Of a stretch of DNA of 64,000 nucleotides, positions 45,792 through 56,018 are shown one piece after another. The stretch lies in assembly GCF_022429565.1 (NCBI RefSeq), contig NZ_CP092487.1, positions 2,498,001-2,562,000 of the forward strand. Reading direction: 5' to 3'. Both the position numbers and the translations under genes were made by a program. Position 1 is the stretch's first letter. Each line of letters starts with the position of its first letter. A model generated the notes under the pieces. That model searched no databases. It was given only the letters and a program-made list of their open reading frames with translations, and was not told where the DNA came from. The DNA is from Lutibacter sp. A64 (GTDB lineage Bacteria > Bacteroidota > Bacteroidia > Flavobacteriales > Flavobacteriaceae).

Positions 45792-46306
45792 TGAGTACAG
45801 AAATTAAAAAATATAATAAATGGATTGTAATTTTATCAATTGCAATTCCTGTAGTTGTAGCAATTTTATTTGGTGTTAAAATCGATGCTGAATTACCTAT
45901 TTTTTTACCACCAATTTATGCTAGTATAAACGCATTTACAGCTTTACTTTTAATTGTAGCTGTATGGGCAGTAAAAAATAAAAAAATAAAATTGCATGAA
46001 AAATTAATGAAAACTGCTATTACTTGCTCTGTGCTTTTTTTAGCAATGTATGTTGCTTATCATATGACTTCAGAATCTACTAAATTTGGCGGTGAAGGAG
46101 CTATAAAAACAATTTATTTTGTTATTTTATTCTCACACATTCTGCTTTCTATTGCCGTAATACCTTTTGTTCTTATAACTTATGTTAGAGCAATTACCAA
46201 CAACATAGAACTTCATAAAAAAATAGCTCGTATTACATTTCCTTTATGGTTATATGTTGCTATTACCGGAGTTATAGTGTATATTATGATTTCCCCATAT
46301 TATTAA
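45791..46306 (+). CDS. DUF420 family membrane protein
   Basis: 171 aa with four or five helices. Motifs LLIVAVWAVKNKKIKLHEKLM, YVAYHMTSESTKFGGEG and LHKKIARITFPLWLYVAITG identify the DUF420 family, which regularly accompanies cytochrome oxidase genes; the His residues on the cytoplasmic side are conserved. Probably an assembly or electron-transfer factor. The start overlaps the SCO stop by one base. Confidence 0.9.
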   Translation: MSTEIKKYNKWIVILSIAIPVVVAILFGVKIDAELPIFLPPIYASINAFTALLLIVAVWAVKNKKIKLHEKLMKTAITCSVLFLAMYVAYHMTSESTKFGGEGAIKTIYFVILFSHILLSIAVIPFVLITYVRAITNNIELHKKIARITFPLWLYVAITGVIVYIMISPYY

Positions 46307-46331
46307 AATAAAGTTGAATACAATTATTTAG

Positions 46332-46550
46332 ATGAAAAAAATAAGCATTATACTTCTCTTAATTCTAGCTTTTGTAAATAAAGCAAATGCACAGTGTGCT
46401 ATGTGTAAAGCCGTTGTAGAAAGCGGTGGAGATACCTCTCAAGCAGAAGGCTTAAATAGTGGTATTCTATATTTAATGGCTTTTCCCTATCTTTTAGTTG
46501 GTGTACTTTTATTTTTTATTTTTAAATACAGACGAAAATTTAAACTTTAA
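46332..46550 (+). CDS. Small secreted or membrane-anchored protein with CxxC
   Basis: 72 aa. Signal-like segment (SIILLLILAFVNKANAQ), followed by CAMCKAVVESGGDTSQAEGLN and a C-terminal helix with a basic tail (FPYLLVGVLLFFIFKYRRKF). A small protein of this shape commonly ends the oxidase cluster in flavobacteria. The CxxC suggests metal or thiol chemistry, perhaps heme-copper assembly; not proven. Confidence 0.7.
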   Translation: MKKISIILLLILAFVNKANAQCAMCKAVVESGGDTSQAEGLNSGILYLMAFPYLLVGVLLFFIFKYRRKFKL

Positions 46551-46701
46551 CGCTTCTATATTTAACTTAATATGTAACAAATAATAATTTTAGTCGTCTT
46601 ATAATAGAATTAACTAAACCGCTAGATTGAAGTGTTCTAAATTAATGCTCCTATTCGGTTTTATTTATTACAATAAACTAAAAACTAATAAACGCTTTTA
46701 A

Positions 46702-48069
46702 ATGAGAACTAAAATTATTACTATTCTAGTACTAGCATTCTTTTTTACTACCAATGCACAAGATAAAAAATGGACTTTACAAGAATGCATTAATTACGCA
46801 GTAGAAAATAATATTTCTATAAAACAGCAAGAGTTAAGCAAAGAACTAATTAAAGAAGATATAGTTACTGCAAAAGGAAGTTTTCTACCTTCATTAAGCG
46901 CTTCAGCATCACAAAATTTTAACTTCGGATCTTACATCGATAATTATGGAGGTCGTGTTTCTAGAGATAGCCGTTCAAATAGTTTTGGAATTAGTTCTGG
47001 AGTAACATTATACAACGGAAATATCAACAAAATAAACTTATTACAAACGCAAAAAAATCTAGAAGCAGCTGGTTTTGATTTAGAAGAAAATAAAAATAGT
47101 ATTATGTTATTTGTAGTAAATTCTTACTTAAACGTACTATTAAATAAAGAAAGTATTGTAATTGCTGAAGAACAAATTTTAATAAGCAAAAGCCAAGTAG
47201 AACAAACAAAAGCTTTGGTAGATGCTGGAGAAGTACCAAGAGCTAATTTATTAGAAGCTGAAGCAACTTTAGCTTCTAACGAACAACAACTAACATCTGC
47301 TCAAAATACTTTAGATTTAGCACTTTTAAATTTAGCACAATTATTACAAGTTTCTCACAAAGGGTTTGATATTGAAAGTGTAACTCTAAATATTGATTCT
47401 GCTTCATTAATTTATAATGATACAGATGCTATTTTTAATACTGCATTAACAAGTTTACCTGAAATTAAAAGTGCAGAAATTGCAGTAGAAAACTCAGAAT
47501 TATCTGTTGATAGAGCTAAAGCAGGTTTTTTACCTTCACTTTCTTTTGGGGCCGGAGTAGGAACATCATACCAACACAACCAAGGCTCTAAAGATGTACG
47601 TGCTATTTTAGATGAAAATAACAACGTTGTTTATGTTCCTAATGGTTTTGGCCAGCAACTTGAAGATAATCTAGGATTTAACGCTGGCTTTTCTTTAAGT
47701 ATTCCAATCTTTAATAGGTTTCAAACAAAAACTGCTGTAGCAAAAGCCGAAATTAATCAGCAAAGAGCCGAATTAGCATTATTAGATAAGCAAATTAAAT
47801 TAAGAGAAACCATTGAGCAAGCTTACGCCGATGCTAAAGCTGCTTTAAATCAATATATTTCAGCTGAAAAAAGTTTATACGCTCAAAATGAATCTTTTAA
47901 AAATGCCCAAGAAAGTTATAATGCTGGAGTAATGACTTCTTTTGATTTTGATCAAGTTAGAAACAGATTAGTTAATGCACAATCTTCAATGGCAAATGCA
48001 AAATATAATTTTGTATTTAGAACTAAGTTACTAGAATATTATTTAGGCATTCCAATTGTTTTAAATTAA
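46702..48069 (+). CDS. TolC family outer-membrane efflux channel protein
   Basis: 455 aa with a signal peptide. The repeated OEP motifs are visible: WTLQECINYAVENNISIKQQ at the start, SLSASASQNFNFGSYI, LLEAEATLASNEQQLTSAQN, then GAGVGTSYQHNQ and GVMTSFDFDQVRNRLVNAQS at the end. It forms a trimeric channel through the outer membrane for a tripartite pump, but no pump or adaptor gene is adjacent. The gene stands 151 nt after the small cysteine gene. The direct partner is unknown. Confidence 0.92.
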   Translation: MRTKIITILVLAFFFTTNAQDKKWTLQECINYAVENNISIKQQELSKELIKEDIVTAKGSFLPSLSASASQNFNFGSYIDNYGGRVSRDSRSNSFGISSGVTLYNGNINKINLLQTQKNLEAAGFDLEENKNSIMLFVVNSYLNVLLNKESIVIAEEQILISKSQVEQTKALVDAGEVPRANLLEAEATLASNEQQLTSAQNTLDLALLNLAQLLQVSHKGFDIESVTLNIDSASLIYNDTDAIFNTALTSLPEIKSAEIAVENSELSVDRAKAGFLPSLSFGAGVGTSYQHNQGSKDVRAILDENNNVVYVPNGFGQQLEDNLGFNAGFSLSIPIFNRFQTKTAVAKAEINQQRAELALLDKQIKLRETIEQAYADAKAALNQYISAEKSLYAQNESFKNAQESYNAGVMTSFDFDQVRNRLVNAQSSMANAKYNFVFRTKLLEYYLGIPIVLN

Positions 48070-48091
48070 AACTTATATAAATCGCTAATTA

Positions 48092-48215
48092 AAAAGGCTT
48101 TTTAGAGAATAAATTACGTCAACCTGGACTTATTTCAGGCTCTCATAATAATTGATACTCAGTGCAATAAGATTCTGAAACAAGTTCAGAATGACGGTAT
48201 TAAAACTTTTTTAAG
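48092..48215. repeat. MITE/REP-like inverted repeat, copy B
   Basis: Inner arms 48117-48146 (start CGTCAACCTGG) and 48167-48196 (ends GAATGACG) face each other; the outer arm sequence on either side (AAAGGCTTTTTAGA, AAAACTTTTTTAAG) is degenerate. Situated just after the TolC-family gene and before tsaB. Confidence 0.7.
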
Positions 48216-48224
48216 TTGGATGTT

Positions 48225-48252
48225 TTGTTTTATAGCACATTAATTATCTTTG
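48225..48252 (+). promoter_or_regulatory. Promoter of tsaB
   Basis: TTG (48225-48227), 17 nt, TATCTTTG (48245-48252). It supports the TTG start codon at 48271. Confidence 0.6.
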
Positions 48253-48270
48253 CTTTAAAATATCTAAATT

Positions 48271-48945
48271 TTGGCATATATCTTAAATATTGAAACAGCA
48301 ACAAAAAATTGCTCGGTTAGCTTAGCTAAAGATGGTAAAACTATTGCTTTAAAAGAATTAAACGACGGTGGTTATTCACACGCCGAAAAACTTCATGAGT
48401 TTATTCAATTAGTTATAGATGAATCCAAAATCTCTTTGTCCGATTTAAATGCAATAGCTGTTAGTAAAGGCCCAGGTTCTTATACAGGCCTTCGTATTGG
48501 AGTTTCTGCAGCAAAAGGCCTTTGTTTTGCTTTAAATATACCGCTTATTTCAATTAACACATTACAATCTTTAGCACAATCAATTACTGTTTCCGAAGGA
48601 TATATAATTCCGCTTTTAGATGCTAGAAGAATGGAAGTTTACAGTGCTGTTTACGCTAATAATAAAAATGTAAGAGATGTACAAGCTGAAATTATTGACG
48701 AAACATCTTTTGATGACTATTTAAGCAAAGACACTGTTTATTTTTTAGGTGATGGTGCTGAAAAATGTAAAAATAGTATTATCCATAAAAACGCAAATTT
48801 TATTGATAATAAGTTTCCTTCAGCAAATGAAATGTCAGCACTATCTTATATAAAATACAAAAAAAACGACATCGAAGATGTCGCTTATTTTGAACCTTTT
48901 TATTTAAAAGATTTTGTAGTTACAACAGCTAAAAAAAAGGTTTAA
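48271..48945 (+). CDS. tsaB: tRNA threonylcarbamoyladenosine biosynthesis protein TsaB
   Basis: 224 aa, TTG start. An ASKHA-fold partner of TsaD needed for the t6A37 tRNA modification. Motifs MAYILNIETATKNCSVSLA, SVSKGPGSYTGLRIGVSAAKGL and LLDARRMEVYSAVY are specific for TsaB. Convergent with the MscS-like gene, 32 nt away, without a visible terminator. Confidence 0.93.
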   Translation: MAYILNIETATKNCSVSLAKDGKTIALKELNDGGYSHAEKLHEFIQLVIDESKISLSDLNAIAVSKGPGSYTGLRIGVSAAKGLCFALNIPLISINTLQSLAQSITVSEGYIIPLLDARRMEVYSAVYANNKNVRDVQAEIIDETSFDDYLSKDTVYFLGDGAEKCKNSIIHKNANFIDNKFPSANEMSALSYIKYKKNDIEDVAYFEPFYLKDFVVTTAKKKV

Positions 48946-48977
48946 TTAGCTGCGTAAACTACAAATACTATAATTTA

Positions 48978-49784
48978 TTATTTCTTAATTTCAACTTGAT
49001 GAGGATAAGGAATCTCAATACCTGCTTTATCTAATGCAATTTTTGCAGCTTCCATAACATCAAAATAAACCGTCCAATAATCTTCAGATTTACACCAAGG
49101 TCTAACAGCAAAATTAACTGAACTATCTGCTAATTCAGAAACATTAACTGATGGTGCTGGTTCCCTTAAAACATTTGGATGATTTTTAATAACTCCCATT
49201 AACACTTCTTTAGTTTGTTTAATGTCTGCGTCATAACTTACTCCAAATGTAAAATCTACTCTTCGAGTACCAAGCACTGTGTAATTAACAATATTTCCAT
49301 TAGATAAAGTACCATTAGGAATGATAATTTGTTTATTAGAAAGTCCAGTAAGTTTTGTTGTAAAAATTTCAATTTCTTTTACAACACCAATTTCACCTTG
49401 TGCTTCAATTAAATCTCCAACTTTAAAAGGTTTAAATATCATTATTAAAGCCCCTCCAGCAAAATTAGCTAAAGAACCTTGTAAAGCTAAACCAACAGCT
49501 AAACCTGCGGCTCCTAATATTGCAATAAACGAAGTTGTTTCAACTCCAACTTGAGATATAGCTGTTATAAAAATTAATATTTTTAAGGTCCAACCAATTA
49601 AATCTCCTAAAAATTTTTGAAGCGTAACGTCTACACCTCTTTTATCCATAACTTTTCTAATAACTTTCACAACTTTTTTAACAAGCCATAAACCTATTAT
49701 TAAAATTAATAATGCAACAATTACATTGCCTATATTTTTGTTTACAAAGTTAATTACTAAGTTTAAATACTTTTGATAATCCAT
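48978..49784 (-). CDS. Mechanosensitive ion channel family protein (MscS-like)
   Basis: 268 aa with one N-terminal hydrophobic region (IVALLILIIGLWLVKKVV) and a second helix before the pore (FIAILGAAGLAVGLALQGSLA), followed by the beta domain (FKVGDLIEAQGEIGVVKEIEIF, IIIPNGTLSNGNIVNYT). Opens under membrane tension to release solutes. The Gly/Ala-rich pore helix is well conserved. Confidence 0.92.
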   Translation of the reverse strand: MDYQKYLNLVINFVNKNIGNVIVALLILIIGLWLVKKVVKVIRKVMDKRGVDVTLQKFLGDLIGWTLKILIFITAISQVGVETTSFIAILGAAGLAVGLALQGSLANFAGGALIMIFKPFKVGDLIEAQGEIGVVKEIEIFTTKLTGLSNKQIIIPNGTLSNGNIVNYTVLGTRRVDFTFGVSYDADIKQTKEVLMGVIKNHPNVLREPAPSVNVSELADSSVNFAVRPWCKSEDYWTVYFDVMEAAKIALDKAGIEIPYPHQVEIKK

Positions 49785-49972
49785 TATATTTATAATATTT
49801 AATTATTATTAAAAAATTCTAAAATTTGTAAGAAAAATAACCCTATAACCAGTTTTATCTTTCTAATTATATATGACACAAAAACACCTGTAATTGTCAC
49901 ACAAATATTATACAAAGTAAAAGAAAAGTAATATTTCTTCAAAATTATAACTCATTGATTTAATTATAACTT

Positions 49973-52018
49973 TTAAAAATTAATTTTCAGCTTATTTAAA
50001 GCTTCTTCTACATTTTCTATTGGCAATTGGCAAGTACCATCAACACATACATAAATTAAATTTTTAGTTTCAACAAACCTATTTTTCATTAATGGAATTG
50101 TACTTTTTTTTGTACTTGCTGCAATTATTTTATTTGGTATATAATTTTTATTTATTTCTAAAATGTTATTTTTTGAAGCTTTACCTAAAACTGCTATTTG
50201 ATAAAAATCACCTGAAAAATTACACATTAATTGTAACCAATTAGAATATCCAGACCCATAACTTACTATTCTGTTTTCTACATTTTGAAGCATTTGTTTA
50301 CTTGTTTCAAAAAAATAATTATTAGAAAAATAAAAACTTAATTTAAACAAGTTATTTGCCATTATAGAGTTTGAAGCAGGCATAACATTGTCTTCAATTT
50401 CCATTTTACGAGTTATTAAATCGGCATCTTTATTAGAGGTAAAGTAAAACATCTTTCTTTTTTCATCGAAAAAATGATCTAAACTATAATCGGTTAATTG
50501 TTTTGCTACATTTAACCAAAATTCATTTGAGGTAACTTCAAATAAAGAAATATACGCCTCAATTACAGCTCCATAATCTTCTAAAAATCCGTTTATGATA
50601 CTCTTTCCATTTTTATAACTGTGATTTAAACTTCCGTCTTCTTGTATTTGCTTTGTATAAATAAAACGTGCATTATTTATTGCAACTTCTAAAAAATGAG
50701 GCTCATTAAATACTTTATAAGCATCTATATAACCTTTTAGCATAAGCGCATTCCAAGAAGTTAAGGCTTTATCATCTAATCGAGGTCGTTCTTTTTTTGA
50801 ACGTTCTTTTAATAGTAGTTTTTTCCAAGAAGCAACTTTTGTTTCTAATTCTAAAATAGCTATTGCATTATTTTTTGCAATTTCTTCATCACTATTTTTT
50901 CTAATTAACACATAATTATCATGTTCCCAAAAACCATAATAATTTACATTATAATATTCTGAAAACAATTGAAAATCACCCTTTAAAATTGCTTTTAACT
51001 CATTTTTAGTCCAAACATAAAAGGCACCTTCTTCTAATTTTCCCTTTAAATTTATACTATCTGCATCTAATGAAGAATAGAAAGCCCCTTCATTACTAGT
51101 TAATTCATTTTCAATAAATTGCAAGGTCTCATATACTATATTTTTGTATAATTTATTTTTAGTAGCTAAATAAGCTTCTGAATATAAGCTCACCAACTGC
51201 CCATTGTCGTACAACATTTTTTCAAAATGAGGCACATGCCATTTTTTATCTACCGAATATCTTGAAAAACCTCCACCAATTTGATCGTAAATACCACCAT
51301 ATGCCATATTAGTTAATGATGTATTTACATAATCTAATAGTTCTTTATTATTAGCTTGAAAAGCGTAACGTAATAAAAAAAGATAATTGTTGGGCATTGG
51401 AAATTTTGGAGCTCCTTTTCTACCGCCTAAATCAAAATCCATATGCTGTTTCCATTCATCAACAACATTTTCTAATTCTGAAACCGTAAATTCTTTTTTA
51501 TTGGTGTTTAAAGAAATTAAATCTGTGTTTTTTATACCTTCAGTAAGTTTTACCGCATAGTCGATTACCTCTTCTGGTTTTTCTATAAACATAGAACTTA
51601 ATTGATTTAAAACTTGTATCCAATTTCCTTTTGGTACATAAGTACCACCCCAAATTGGTCTTCCGTCTGGCAATGCAATACAATTTAATGGCCAACCCCC
51701 TCTTCCAGTCATTAATTGAATTGCATTCATATATACTTGATCAACGTCTGGACGTTCTTCTCTATCTACTTTTATGTTTATAAAATTTTGGTTCATAACC
51801 GCTGCAACTCCCTCATCTTCAAAGCATTCATGTTCCATAACATGACACCAGTGACAAGATGAATAACCTATAGAAATTAACAATAGTTTATTTTCTTTTT
51901 TTGCTAATGCCAATGCTTCATTATTCCAAGCATGCCAATCTACAGGATTGTGAGCATGTTGCAATAAATAAGGGCTTGTTTCATTTATTAAACTATTGGT
52001 GAATTTATGGTTATTCAT
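49973..52018 (-). CDS. Thioredoxin domain-containing protein (DUF255 / YyaL family)
   Basis: 681 aa. An N-terminal thioredoxin-like DUF255 domain ([40 protein letters not shown] with CHWC) is followed by a long (alpha/alpha)6-barrel part ([30 protein letters not shown]) related to N-acylglucosamine epimerases. The C-terminal part includes [17 protein letters not shown]. The physiological role is uncertain. It is downstream of the dodecin gene, with an inverted repeat between them. Confidence 0.9.
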   Translation of the reverse strand: MNNHKFTNSLINETSPYLLQHAHNPVDWHAWNNEALALAKKENKLLLISIGYSSCHWCHVMEHECFEDEGVAAVMNQNFINIKVDREERPDVDQVYMNAIQLMTGRGGWPLNCIALPDGRPIWGGTYVPKGNWIQVLNQLSSMFIEKPEEVIDYAVKLTEGIKNTDLISLNTNKKEFTVSELENVVDEWKQHMDFDLGGRKGAPKFPMPNNYLFLLRYAFQANNKELLDYVNTSLTNMAYGGIYDQIGGGFSRYSVDKKWHVPHFEKMLYDNGQLVSLYSEAYLATKNKLYKNIVYETLQFIENELTSNEGAFYSSLDADSINLKGKLEEGAFYVWTKNELKAILKGDFQLFSEYYNVNYYGFWEHDNYVLIRKNSDEEIAKNNAIAILELETKVASWKKLLLKERSKKERPRLDDKALTSWNALMLKGYIDAYKVFNEPHFLEVAINNARFIYTKQIQEDGSLNHSYKNGKSIINGFLEDYGAVIEAYISLFEVTSNEFWLNVAKQLTDYSLDHFFDEKRKMFYFTSNKDADLITRKMEIEDNVMPASNSIMANNLFKLSFYFSNNYFFETSKQMLQNVENRIVSYGSGYSNWLQLMCNFSGDFYQIAVLGKASKNNILEINKNYIPNKIIAASTKKSTIPLMKNRFVETKNLIYVCVDGTCQLPIENVEEALNKLKINF

Positions 52019-52043
52019 AATTTTTAATATGACTTATTTAAAT

Positions 52044-52107
52044 AAAAGAAGAGGGTGTTTAAAAAATTAAAGTATATAAATTCAACTTTTTAAACAACCT
52101 CTTTTTT
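52044..52107. repeat. Minimal copy E of the MITE/REP family
   Basis: Only the outer arms: AGAGGGTGTTTAAAAAATT (from 52050) pairs with AACTTTTTAAACAACCTCT on the right. It forms a strong hairpin with a T-run on the dodecin side, thus acting as its terminator. Confidence 0.7.
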
Positions 52108-52125
52108 AACTGATGAAATAATTAT

Positions 52126-52326
52126 TTATTTTACTTCAAAAGTAATTTTTACATTTACTCTAAATTCTGAAACTTCATTACCGTCAACCACTACACTTTG
52201 TGATTGCACAAAAGCAGATTTAATATGCTTTACACTTTTTGAAGCATGCGATATTGCATTTTTAGTAGCATCTTCCCAACTTTTGTTAGAACTTGCCATT
52301 ACTTCAATAACTTTCATTACTGCCAT
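52126..52326 (-). CDS. Dodecin family flavin-binding protein
   Basis: 66 aa, the usual dodecin length. The sequence KVIEVMASSNKSWEDATKNA and ASKSVKHIKSAFVQSQSVVV is the dodecin fold; the dodecamer stores riboflavin or FMN or buffers flavins. It stands alone, ended by the inverted repeat at 52044-52107. Confidence 0.93.
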   Translation of the reverse strand: MAVMKVIEVMASSNKSWEDATKNAISHASKSVKHIKSAFVQSQSVVVDGNEVSEFRVNVKITFEVK

Positions 52327-52412
52327 AATTTTTTGTTTTAAATTAATAATACTTAAATATACAAAATATACTTAAAACTAACAATCGTCATTTTTTATCC
52401 TGTTATAAATAG

Positions 52413-52420
52413 TAAATTTG
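52413..52420 (+). promoter_or_regulatory. -7 box of the DUF2490 gene
   Basis: TAAATTTG, exact TAnnTTTG, 20 nt before the start codon. No TTG at -33, only T-rich sequence. Confidence 0.45.
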
Positions 52421-52439
52421 TACGTTTAAAAATTTACCC

Positions 52440-53186
52440 ATGAAATATATTATTTCAACAATTCTACTTTTAATTACCATTAATTATACAAATGCTCAAA
52501 CAGAAATATTAAAAGATAATGGCTCTTGGTTTACATTAACAAATAAAGTTAAAGTTTCTGAAAAATTTTACATTACTAATGTAACGCAACAACGTAGGGT
52601 TAACTTTTTAAAAAACACGCAAGCTTTTTTACTTTCACCAAGTATTAATTACCAACTGACAAAAAATGTAAGTTTTGGTGTTGGATATATGCATTATACC
52701 TACTTTACAAACGGTGTTTCACATGCTTCTATTAAAAAAGATGAAAGCCGTTTTTTTCAAGATTTAGTGGTAAATTCTAAGCTTGAAATTTTTAAAATTA
52801 GTAACAGATTTAGATTTGAAGAACGCGTAATTGATGTAATTAATACTAGCGTTACTCCTAATATAATAGATGGTTCTAAATATGTTAATCGTTTTAGATA
52901 TAGAGTTCAGGCTACAACTAATTTATTTAAATTAAAGAATGAAAAATATATTTTAGGAAAATTATCTAATGAAATTAGAATTCGTTTTGCTGGTGGTGGA
53001 ATAAATGAACCTGATTTTGATCAAAATAATTTTGCTGCTTTAATAGGCTATAAACTTTTACCAAACTCAACAATTTGGATGGGTTATGGCAGGTATTATT
53101 TCAAAAAAAATGCTGCGCTTTATATTTCAAACAATATTTTACATCTTAATTTAAGTTACAATTTTGATTTAACAAAAAGAACTTAA
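52440..53186 (+). CDS. DUF2490 outer-membrane beta-barrel protein
   Basis: 248 aa; signal peptide ending NYTNAQ. Alternating beta strands (KFYITNVTQQRRVNF, SFGVGYMHYTYFTN, NRFRYRVQATTNLF, FAALIGYKLLPNSTIWMGYG) and a final aromatic strand (LHLNLSYNFDL) fit a small beta-barrel of the DUF2490 family. Function unknown. It converges on the aminotransferase gene, with element C between. Confidence 0.85.
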   Translation: MKYIISTILLLITINYTNAQTEILKDNGSWFTLTNKVKVSEKFYITNVTQQRRVNFLKNTQAFLLSPSINYQLTKNVSFGVGYMHYTYFTNGVSHASIKKDESRFFQDLVVNSKLEIFKISNRFRFEERVIDVINTSVTPNIIDGSKYVNRFRYRVQATTNLFKLKNEKYILGKLSNEIRIRFAGGGINEPDFDQNNFAALIGYKLLPNSTIWMGYGRYYFKKNAALYISNNILHLNLSYNFDLTKRT

Positions 53187-53321
53187 AATCAGTACAGATA
53201 AACACATCATATTTCCACAGGAAAATAACGCTAAATTACAACACATCTTTACATTCTTAAAAATTATAGAATAATGTTAGTAATTTAATGGCTGTTATTG
53301 AGATAGCAATTAAAATAGAAA

Positions 53322-53460
53322 TAAAAAAACTGTTTAAAAAGTTAAACTTACGTCAACCCGAATTTAGTTCAAGCCTTCACAATAATTATTTATTAATGTG
53401 ATAAGATACTAAAACTAAATTCAACAGACGAGTTTGTTACTTTTTAAACAGCTTTTTTTT
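53322..53460. repeat. MITE/REP-like inverted repeat, copy C (complete)
   Basis: Outer arms AACTGTTTAAAAAGTTAA (53328 onwards) and TTACTTTTTAAACAGC (to 53452) plus inner arms starting CGTCAACCCG at 53351 and ending CAACAGACG at 53430. This is the most complete copy. It fills a convergent gene gap and ends in a T-run, so it can terminate from both sides. Confidence 0.75.
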
Positions 53461-53479
53461 ATATAAAACAAGAGTTGTA

Positions 53480-54667
53480 TTAAGCCAATGCTTTTTCAAC
53501 TCTAGAAACAGCTTCTCTTAAGTTTTCTTCAGATGCAGCATAAGAAATTCTTATACAATCTGGCGCTCCAAAAGCTTCTCCAGTTACGGTAGCAATATTA
53601 GCTTCTTCTAATAAAAATAAAGAAAAATCTGTTGCATTTTCAATTTTATGACCTTTTATTTCTTTTCCAAAAAATGCAGAAACATCTGGGAAAATATAAA
53701 AAGCTCCACCCGGTGTATTCAATTTAAACCCTTCAATTTTACCTAATAAATCCAACATCATATCTCTACGTTTATGAAATTCATCAACCATATATTGAAT
53801 TTTAGAAACAGGTGCATCTAAGGCTGCAATTGTGGCTCTTTGCGCAATACAGTTAGCTCCTGAAGTAATTTGCCCTTGCAATTTATTACAAGCACGTGCA
53901 ATCCATTCTGGAGCACCAATATATCCAATTCTCCAACCAGTCATTGCAAAAGCTTTTGCTACACCATTTACAGTAATTGTTCTATCGTACATACTTTCAA
54001 TTGCTGCAAAACTAAACATTGGTTCACCATAGTTTATATGCTCGTAAATTTCATCTGAAAGAATATAGATGTTTGGATATTTTTCTAAAACAGCTGCTAA
54101 AGCTCTATATTCGGCTTCACTATAAATAGAACCACTTGGGTTATTTGGTGAATTAAATAAAATCAATTTAGTTTTAGGCGTAATTGCTGCTTCTAATTGC
54201 TCTGGCGTAATTTTAAAATCTGTGTCTACAGATGAAGGAATTTCTTTATATGTTGCTTCAGAAAAAATTGCCAATGCAGAATAGCTTACCCAATATGGTG
54301 CAGGTAATAACACTTCATCTCCAGGGTTTAACAAAACTTGTAATGCATTTGCAATAGATTGTTTAGCTCCTGTTGAAACCACAATTTGACTAGGTTTATA
54401 GTCTAAACCATTATCACGTTTAAATTTATTGATGATAGATTCTTTTAAATCTGCATATCCATCAACAGGACTATAAGAGTTGTAATTATCATTTATAGCT
54501 TGTATTGCTGCTTCTTTAATAAATTCAGGAGTATTAAAATCTGGCTCTCCTAAACTTAAACTAATAATATCTTTTCCTGCAGCTTTTAATTCTCTTGCTT
54601 TTGCTGCCATTGCTAAAGTTGCCGATACTGGTAAACTGTTAATTCTGTTTGATAATTGATCTTTCAT
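53480..54667 (-). CDS. Pyridoxal-phosphate aminotransferase, aspartate-type, class I
   Basis: 395 aa. SLSLGEPDFNTPEFIKEAA, then the PLP pocket NSPNNPSGSIYSEAEY, SDEIYEH and the Schiff-base Lys in TVNGVAKAFAMTGWRIGY. It belongs to the Ib group near aspartate/prephenate aminotransferases; the substrate, aspartate versus other amino acids, is not fixed by the sequence. The transcript ends at element C. Confidence 0.9.
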   Translation of the reverse strand: MKDQLSNRINSLPVSATLAMAAKARELKAAGKDIISLSLGEPDFNTPEFIKEAAIQAINDNYNSYSPVDGYADLKESIINKFKRDNGLDYKPSQIVVSTGAKQSIANALQVLLNPGDEVLLPAPYWVSYSALAIFSEATYKEIPSSVDTDFKITPEQLEAAITPKTKLILFNSPNNPSGSIYSEAEYRALAAVLEKYPNIYILSDEIYEHINYGEPMFSFAAIESMYDRTITVNGVAKAFAMTGWRIGYIGAPEWIARACNKLQGQITSGANCIAQRATIAALDAPVSKIQYMVDEFHKRRDMMLDLLGKIEGFKLNTPGGAFYIFPDVSAFFGKEIKGHKIENATDFSLFLLEEANIATVTGEAFGAPDCIRISYAASEENLREAVSRVEKALA

Positions 54668-54764
54668 GTGTTTGTAATTATGGTTTTTTAACGGTGACTT
54701 ACTGTCTGTTTTTAATCTTTATTTTATACAAAACTTTTAGCTAGCCCGTTTCATAAAAAATTAT

Positions 54765-55865
54765 TTAAGCATGTGCTGGTTTAATCCCTAATGTTTTTAA
54801 TTGGTTAAAATGTTCTACGAATGCTTTTCGCATGGTTTTATATTCATTGTAAGGCAAATTAAATTCAGTTGCCGTTTCTTTTACAATTTTAGCAATTTTA
54901 CCATAATGAATATGTGAAATATGCGGAAAAATATGATGTTCTACTTGATGATTTAATCCTCCTGTATACCAAGAAATAAAGTTGTTTTTTGGTGCAAAAT
55001 TAGAAGTGGTATATAATTGATGGATTGCCCAGGTATGCTCTAAATTACCTTCTTTATCTGGCAATGGCATTTTAGTATTTGGAACAACATGTGCTAACTG
55101 AAAAACAACACTTAATATCATTCCTGCTGTATAATGCATTACAAAAAATCCAATTAATACTTTCCACCAAGCTATATCTAAAACAGTTAATGGTAATACT
55201 ATCCAAAGTAAATAATAGATTATTTTAGTAACTATTAAAATAGTCCATTCTTTAGCTGGATTTGGAAATTCTCCATAAGAAAGTTTACGCTTTAAATAAC
55301 TGCGCATTTGTTTAAAATCTGTAGTAATGGCCCAATTAATAGTTAATAAACCATATAAAAATATGGAATAGTACTTTTGAAATTTATGCACTCTAAACCA
55401 TTTTGAATGTTTAGAGAAACGAATAATTCTACCTGCATCTATATCTTCATCATGGCCTTGAATGTTTGTAAATGAATGGTGCAATACATTGTGTTGTACT
55501 TTCCAATTATAAACATTACCTGCCAAAATATACATACTGCTTCCCATTAATTTATTCACCCACTTTTTACTCGAAAAAGATTCGTGATTACTGTCGTGCA
55601 TTACATTCATACCTACACCTGCCATACCAACTCCTATAACAACAGTTAATAAAAGTAATGCCCATTGTGGCATTTGCACTGTTAAAATTAGTACTAATGG
55701 CACTAAAAAAACTGAAAACATAATAATTGCTTTCGTATATAATTTCCAATTTCCGGTTCGTTTAATTTTATTTTCTTTGAAATAAGAATTCACCCTTTTA
55801 TTAAGAGTTCTAAAAAATTTAGCTTTATCATTACGAGAAAAGCTTATTGTTTTATTATTATTCAT
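54765..55865 (-). CDS. Acyl-CoA/acyl-lipid fatty acid desaturase
   Basis: 366 aa membrane diiron enzyme. The three histidine boxes are seen as NVMHDSNHESF, QHNVLHHSFTN and LNHQVEHHIFPH, with a set of hydrophobic segments between them. The QVEHH box is that of front-end or linoleoyl-CoA-type desaturases; the position of the double bond is not known. A TAATTTTG -7 box is seen at 55897-55904. Confidence 0.9.
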   Translation of the reverse strand: MNNNKTISFSRNDKAKFFRTLNKRVNSYFKENKIKRTGNWKLYTKAIIMFSVFLVPLVLILTVQMPQWALLLLTVVIGVGMAGVGMNVMHDSNHESFSSKKWVNKLMGSSMYILAGNVYNWKVQHNVLHHSFTNIQGHDEDIDAGRIIRFSKHSKWFRVHKFQKYYSIFLYGLLTINWAITTDFKQMRSYLKRKLSYGEFPNPAKEWTILIVTKIIYYLLWIVLPLTVLDIAWWKVLIGFFVMHYTAGMILSVVFQLAHVVPNTKMPLPDKEGNLEHTWAIHQLYTTSNFAPKNNFISWYTGGLNHQVEHHIFPHISHIHYGKIAKIVKETATEFNLPYNEYKTMRKAFVEHFNQLKTLGIKPAHA

Positions 55866-56018
55866 ACTTTTTTTATCTATACTAAAACGTATATGCCAAA
55901 ATTACACCATTTTAGGTATTTAAATTAATTTTTGGGAAAAATATAACAATTTTTGAAAAGATGTTAATTTAATTTTTGAAATAGTAATTTTACACCGTAT
56001 TTTTTTACACAATTATTT